From: Aurantimonas coralicida_A
GTDB lineage: Bacteria; Pseudomonadota; Alphaproteobacteria; Rhizobiales; Rhizobiaceae
Direction of reading: 5' to 3'
NCBI RefSeq assembly: GCF_036016755.1
Contig: NZ_JAYXIH010000011.1
Location: 42,118 to 106,117 of the forward strand
DNA length: 64,000 bases
Shown here: positions 58,783-64,000 of the stretch, one piece after another
Layout: each line of letters opens with the position of its first letter
Position numbering within the stretch: the stretch's first letter is position 1
Notes under the pieces: generated by a model
What the model was told of the DNA's origin: nothing
The model's database searches: none
The model's input: the letters and a program-made list of their open reading frames with translations, nothing else
Made by a program: the position numbers and the translations under genes

Positions 58783-59052
58783 ATGTCGATTACGCTTGAG
58801 CGCAAAGCCGAGCTCATGAAGGAATACGCGATCAAGGAAGGCGACACCGGTTCGCCGGAAGTCCAGGTCGCGATCCTGACCGAGCGGATCGTGAACCTCA
58901 CCGAGCATTTCAAGGACCACAAGAAGGACAACCACTCGCGTCGTGGCCTTCTGAAGATGGTCTCCCAGCGCCGCCGCCTCCTCGACTACGTGAAGTCGAA
59001 GGAAGAGCAGCGCTATCAGACTCTGATCGGCCGTCTCGGACTGCGCCGCTAA
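58783..59052 (+). CDS. rpsO: 30S ribosomal protein S15
   Basis: 89 residues, the normal length. The signature LTEHFKDHKKDNHSRRGLLKMVSQRRRLLDYVK is complete. S15 binds the central domain of 16S rRNA and bridges to the 50S subunit. AAGAAAGG is upstream of the ATG. pnp follows, as in most bacteria. Confidence 0.98.
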   Translation: MSITLERKAELMKEYAIKEGDTGSPEVQVAILTERIVNLTEHFKDHKKDNHSRRGLLKMVSQRRRLLDYVKSKEEQRYQTLIGRLGLRR

Positions 59053-59061
59053 GATAGATAC

Positions 59062-59100
59062 CCGGCGGGCCGGAGTGGGGCGACCCCTTCGGCCCGCCGG
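59062..59100 (+). terminator. Hairpin between rpsO and pnp
   Basis: A perfect 11-base stem, CCGGCGGGCCG with CGGCCCGCCGG, with a 17-base loop, 9 bases after rpsO. No T-run. In other bacteria the rpsO-pnp spacer hairpin is a partial terminator and RNase III processing site; that role is inferred here. Confidence 0.55.
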
Positions 59101-59426
59101 TCGCATTTCGGCCCCCCGCGAACCGGCGGGCCACACCAGCCCCGGGCTCCGCGACCAGTTCGCAAGAGCCCGACCACCCGAGCGGTCATGGGGCAGGATT
59201 ACCGGATGCTTCCGGAACGGCCGGCGCCAGGCAAAGACCTGGCGCCTTCACCGCCTCGAAGCCTCTCGTCGTCTTGCCCATGACGCGTTTCGGTCACGAA
59301 ACGCGCTTCGCCTCCAGCACCTATGACGGTGCTCACGGAGCGCAGGATGAAAAGGCAACAACATGTTCAACACCCACAAGGTGGAAATCGACTGGGCGGG
59401 CCGTCCNAGGATGAAAAGGCAACAAC

Positions 59427-61550
<2,124 letters not shown>

Positions 61551-61579
61551 TCGGCGGCCTTCTTTCCGACCCTTTGAAA

Positions 61580-61608
61580 GGCGCGTCCCCCGGGGCGCGC
61601 CTTTTTTT
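61580..61608 (+). terminator. Terminator of pnp
   Basis: GGCGCGTCCC pairs with GGGGCGCGCC (one G-U), a two-base loop, then seven Ts. It ends the rpsO-pnp unit and isolates the AT-richer accessory patch downstream. Confidence 0.95.
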
Positions 61609-61781
61609 GCGTTTTATGACCATCCAGGTTGAAGCCTGCTGGCCAAACCGTTGCCGCCGCAGATAGCCGCGACCAGGACGGGTGCATACATTCCCCTACG
61701 GAATTCAACTTGACTATTGCCAAACGTCGTTTCATTGTTAATGGGAAAGTACGATGGCACCAAAGTAAGAAAGGATTAGAA

Positions 61782-62114
61782 ATGCCGGAAATCAGCGCAA
61801 AAACCCTTTCACTCTTGGTCGACGGGAAGAGCGTGGAGATCAAGAATGAAAAAGAGACCCAGACGGAGCTGAATAACGCGCTCCAAGATCCCGATAAATT
61901 CAAGGAATTCGCAAAGAGCCCAGCAGCATTCGCTAAGGAATACGGCCTGCAGATCGACGAGGCGCTATCAGCTCAATTGTCCTCGAAGCTCAAGGACGTC
62001 CAGAGCGTCGGCGATATGCAGAAGGTTATGCGGGGCACCAACGAGGCAACGGTCTGGGCCGTGGCATCCGGGTCCTACTCGGTCGCGTCGTCGAAGATCG
62101 CACTGGCGTACTGA
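61782..62114 (+). CDS. Putative RiPP precursor peptide with NHLP-like leader
   Basis: 110 residues, no Cys. Residues 1-75 are hydrophilic and helical; LNNALQDPDKFKEFAKSP and AFAKEYGLQIDEAL at about 31-62 follow the pattern of nitrile-hydratase-like or LigA-like leaders (DP-x-F ... P ... YG-hydrophobic). Residues 84-110 change character: small, hydroxyl and aromatic residues (TVWAVASGSYSVASSKIALAY), as in a core peptide. AAAGG is 8 bases upstream of the ATG at 61782. A radical SAM gene follows 85 bases later. Base composition is lower in GC than the neighbours. The RiPP assignment is inferred from layout and composition, not from a known family. Confidence 0.6.
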   Translation: MPEISAKTLSLLVDGKSVEIKNEKETQTELNNALQDPDKFKEFAKSPAAFAKEYGLQIDEALSAQLSSKLKDVQSVGDMQKVMRGTNEATVWAVASGSYSVASSKIALAY

Positions 62115-62199
62115 CGCATTTGTGCCAACCTGCTGAGAGACCCCTCGCCCGGTTGGGGAAGTCGGCGGGGCGGTCCTTGACAACGGTGGGGCACAAACC

Positions 62200-63270
62200 A
62201 TGGCGATTCCAGTTTCATCCTTTGCCTTCCATTTAACTTATACCTGTCCACTCGCTTGCGCACATTGTTGCTTCAATTCCTCGCCGCAAGTCGCCGATCG
62301 CCTCGATCCGGCATTCGTTCTTGAGGCGATCGCTCATATTCCCGAAGATGTGACCCTGGTCGCCTTCACGGGGGGCGAGCCGTTTCTGCATGGTCGCAAT
62401 CTCGTTCGCTATGTCGAGGCCGCGAAATCAAGATCTTTCAAGACCCGCATCGTAACGAGTGGATATTTCGCCACCTCGGAAAGAGCGGCACGTCTTCGCT
62501 TCCAGCCCTTGGCAGACGCCGGCCTAGACGAGCTTTCCATCAGCTGGGACGACTATCACGAGGAGTTTGTGGCTTTCGACTGCGTGCGCACGCTTGTGCA
62601 GACGGCGAGGGAGGCCGGAGTCTATACGGCGATCAGTTCCGTCCAGTCCGTCGAGACACTCTGGACGGCTGAGCGGATACGAAGCGCACTCGGAGATGTC
62701 GGCTCCGAGGTGGAGATCATTAGTGAATCCGGGCTCAATCTGACCGGGCGGGCGGAGACAGACCTCAAGGACGCCACCTTTGTATCGAACGGATATCTCG
62801 GACCATGTCCCTATGTGCTGACTGGGCCGACCATGAGCGCGAAGAACAAGCTTCTTGCCTGTTGCGGCGTCATTCCGGACACCAAGCGGCTCACGATCCG
62901 CGAAGCGCCCGATCCGGAAGAAATTCCGGAGCTGATTGAAGCAAGCCTGCGCAATCCGCTTTTTACCGGGTTGTTTCTACGGGGACCCTATTCCCTGATG
63001 GAGGCGATCGCTCGCAAGCATGATGTTACAATTCCTCCTCGTGACAAGGTGGGGGGCAATTGCGAGGCCTGTAAGCTGTTGTTTGAGACGCCAACGATCG
63101 AGGCTCATCTCGACGCGTATCTGAAAGACATGTCGATCACGTTTCTCAATGAGATGCTGTTGCTAGAATCTCTGGAACTGCTCACTCCGAAACATGTGAT
63201 GGGCCTGTGGGGAAATAGCAGTGCCACCCGTACGGACCTCTGTCGCCACGAAGCCGGTCACGCTATCTAA
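62200..63270 (+). CDS. Radical SAM enzyme, probable peptide-modifying maturase
   Basis: 356 residues. The radical SAM CxxxCxxC is Cys16-Cys20-Cys23 (plus Cys24), with the SAM-binding FTGGEP at 56-61 and a partial TIM barrel to about 195. The C-terminal part has Cys203, Cys221, Cys222, Cys288 and Cys291, enough for at least one auxiliary Fe-S cluster as in SPASM/twitch maturases. It lacks an obvious N-terminal RRE domain. It immediately follows the small precursor-like gene, so it may modify that peptide. No peptidase or exporter is visible downstream. The exact subfamily is not recognised. Confidence 0.8.
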   Translation: MAIPVSSFAFHLTYTCPLACAHCCFNSSPQVADRLDPAFVLEAIAHIPEDVTLVAFTGGEPFLHGRNLVRYVEAAKSRSFKTRIVTSGYFATSERAARLRFQPLADAGLDELSISWDDYHEEFVAFDCVRTLVQTAREAGVYTAISSVQSVETLWTAERIRSALGDVGSEVEIISESGLNLTGRAETDLKDATFVSNGYLGPCPYVLTGPTMSAKNKLLACCGVIPDTKRLTIREAPDPEEIPELIEASLRNPLFTGLFLRGPYSLMEAIARKHDVTIPPRDKVGGNCEACKLLFETPTIEAHLDAYLKDMSITFLNEMLLLESLELLTPKHVMGLWGNSSATRTDLCRHEAGHAI

Positions 63271-63362
63271 GACGGGACTGACTGCGTATCCGGGACAGGA
63301 CCGTTCTCGCTGTTGAAGAGAGTGCATACCGCAAGAGTTGATCGGAAACCGACCTGGGCGCT

Positions 63363-63866
63363 TTGATCGCACGCGTCTTCGCCGCGCTGCTCACCGGCAC
63401 GGTGTTCAGCCAGTCGGTGGAGTTCACGCAGCAATATCTGCAGCGGCTCGGTGGCGCGGTGGACGAGATCGAAATGGTCGTCGCGCGATTCGACGCCGGG
63501 GCGGCACGAGCGGGCGTCTCGCGGGACGCGGCGCTAAAGCGCCTGCGCGGGAATTCCGATCCCCTGGCGGCCCGGCAGGGCGAGGACGCCGCCGCGACGA
63601 TCTTACGCTCCGAGGAGCTGGCGCGGCGTTACCGTGATCTCGTCGACGCGGCGCCGCTGCTCCGGCCGTTCGTCGTTCTGGGTGATCTGGACTGGGCGAT
63701 TACCGCGCGAGCCGGCAACGATTATCGTCCCGCTTTGCCAATCACGATCGACGGTTTCGTGCTGACAGCGACAGGATTCGGCCTCGGCTGGGCCTTCGGG
63801 GCTAGCGCCCATGGCGCGGCGCGGATGGGCCGCCGCCGATCCCGGCGGCGGATACGCTCGATCTGA
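63363..63866 (+). CDS. DUF2937 family membrane protein
   Basis: 167 residues. The N-terminal VFAALLTGTVFSQSVEFTQQYLQRLGGAVDEIE is the DUF2937 hallmark (QYLQRLGG). There is a hydrophobic segment at the N-terminus and another near the C-terminus (FVLTATGFGLGWAFG), then a basic tail. The start is a TTG at 63363 with a poor ribosome-binding site, set by the family N-terminus. Function unknown; not obviously linked to the radical SAM pair. Confidence 0.8.
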   Translation: MIARVFAALLTGTVFSQSVEFTQQYLQRLGGAVDEIEMVVARFDAGAARAGVSRDAALKRLRGNSDPLAARQGEDAAATILRSEELARRYRDLVDAAPLLRPFVVLGDLDWAITARAGNDYRPALPITIDGFVLTATGFGLGWAFGASAHGAARMGRRRSRRRIRSI

Positions 63867-63974
63867 CACCGCCGCGTGGTGGAAAAATGCGGCCTAGAGC
63901 ATCCGGCGAATAATTTGAATCGACGGGTTCCCATTTGATGTTCGGTTTGATTCTCTGTGAGCAGGAGGTGCTTC

Positions 63975-64000
63975 ATGGGAAAGGCTGTTTCATCAGATTT
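63975..64000 (+). mobile_element. Start of a probable IS630-type transposase gene (3' truncated by window)
   Basis: ATG at 63975 preceded by AGGAGG at 63963-63968 opens a frame reading MGKAVSSD, the usual first residues of IS630-family transposases (MGKAxSxDL). Only eight codons are inside the window, so the call rests on that start, the strong ribosome site and the non-coding AT-richer stretch before it (63893-63962), which may hold the left terminal repeat. Confidence 0.5.

Noticed and set aside
59363..59406. First copy of the pnp start as a separate gene or leader peptide
   Set aside because: It is the duplicated contig end, identical to the real start 64 bases later.

Overview
The window is high-GC bacterial chromosome and looks like an alphaproteobacterium of the order Hyphomicrobiales (Rhizobiales). 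The evidence is gene order: pckA divergent from chvI-chvG-hprK-EIIA(Man)-ptsH; lptC-lptA-lptB-rpoN-hpf-ptsN; plsC-miaB-phoH-ybeY-corC-lnt-phrR-metK-trmB; and rimP-nusA-ylxR-infB-rbfA-truB ... rpsO-pnp. An ornithine-lipid acyltransferase (OlsB) and a small-Hsp/DUF1150 pair fit the same group. Genus cannot be read from the sequence. There are no tRNA or rRNA genes and no CRISPR array. One N at 59407 marks a scaffold join.

Layout. 1-6200: end of an unknown gene, then a regulatory PTS (HPr, EIIA-Man, short HprK) in one operon with the ChvG/ChvI envelope and acid two-component system, divergent from PEP carboxykinase. 6200-10200: arfB, a low-GC frameshifted orphan gene, a secreted fasciclin protein, an exported MsrB, and an Hsp20-DUF1150 pair whose leader resembles a ROSE RNA thermometer. 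10200-15500 (minus strand): ptsN, hpf, rpoN and the Lpt LPS-export genes. 15600-22900: sppA, ihfB, lapA-like, coxG-like, two RNA methyltransferases, lspA, acuI-like, olsB. 22870-28430: small secreted protein, malic enzyme, mutS. 28680-29760: two short secreted proteins sharing an unfamiliar 'PGS' repeat. 29950-38300: glnD-murJ, trpS, a universal stress protein, a Nfu scaffold protein, tsaB-rimI. 38360-47960: the conserved plsC-to-trmB block. 48160-61550: the translation and RNA-decay block, interrupted by a chemoreceptor gene between truB and rpsO. 61780-64000: an accessory patch with a 110-residue RiPP-precursor-like protein, a radical SAM enzyme, a DUF2937 protein, and the probable start of an IS630-type transposase.

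Most of the window is conserved core. The best candidates for something undescribed are the precursor/radical-SAM pair at 61782-63270 and the PGS-repeat secreted proteins at 28684-29760. The ROSE-like hairpin, the frameshifted island gene, the palindromic repeats behind infB and the chemoreceptor, and the 63-bp duplication around the N at the pnp start also deserve a look.
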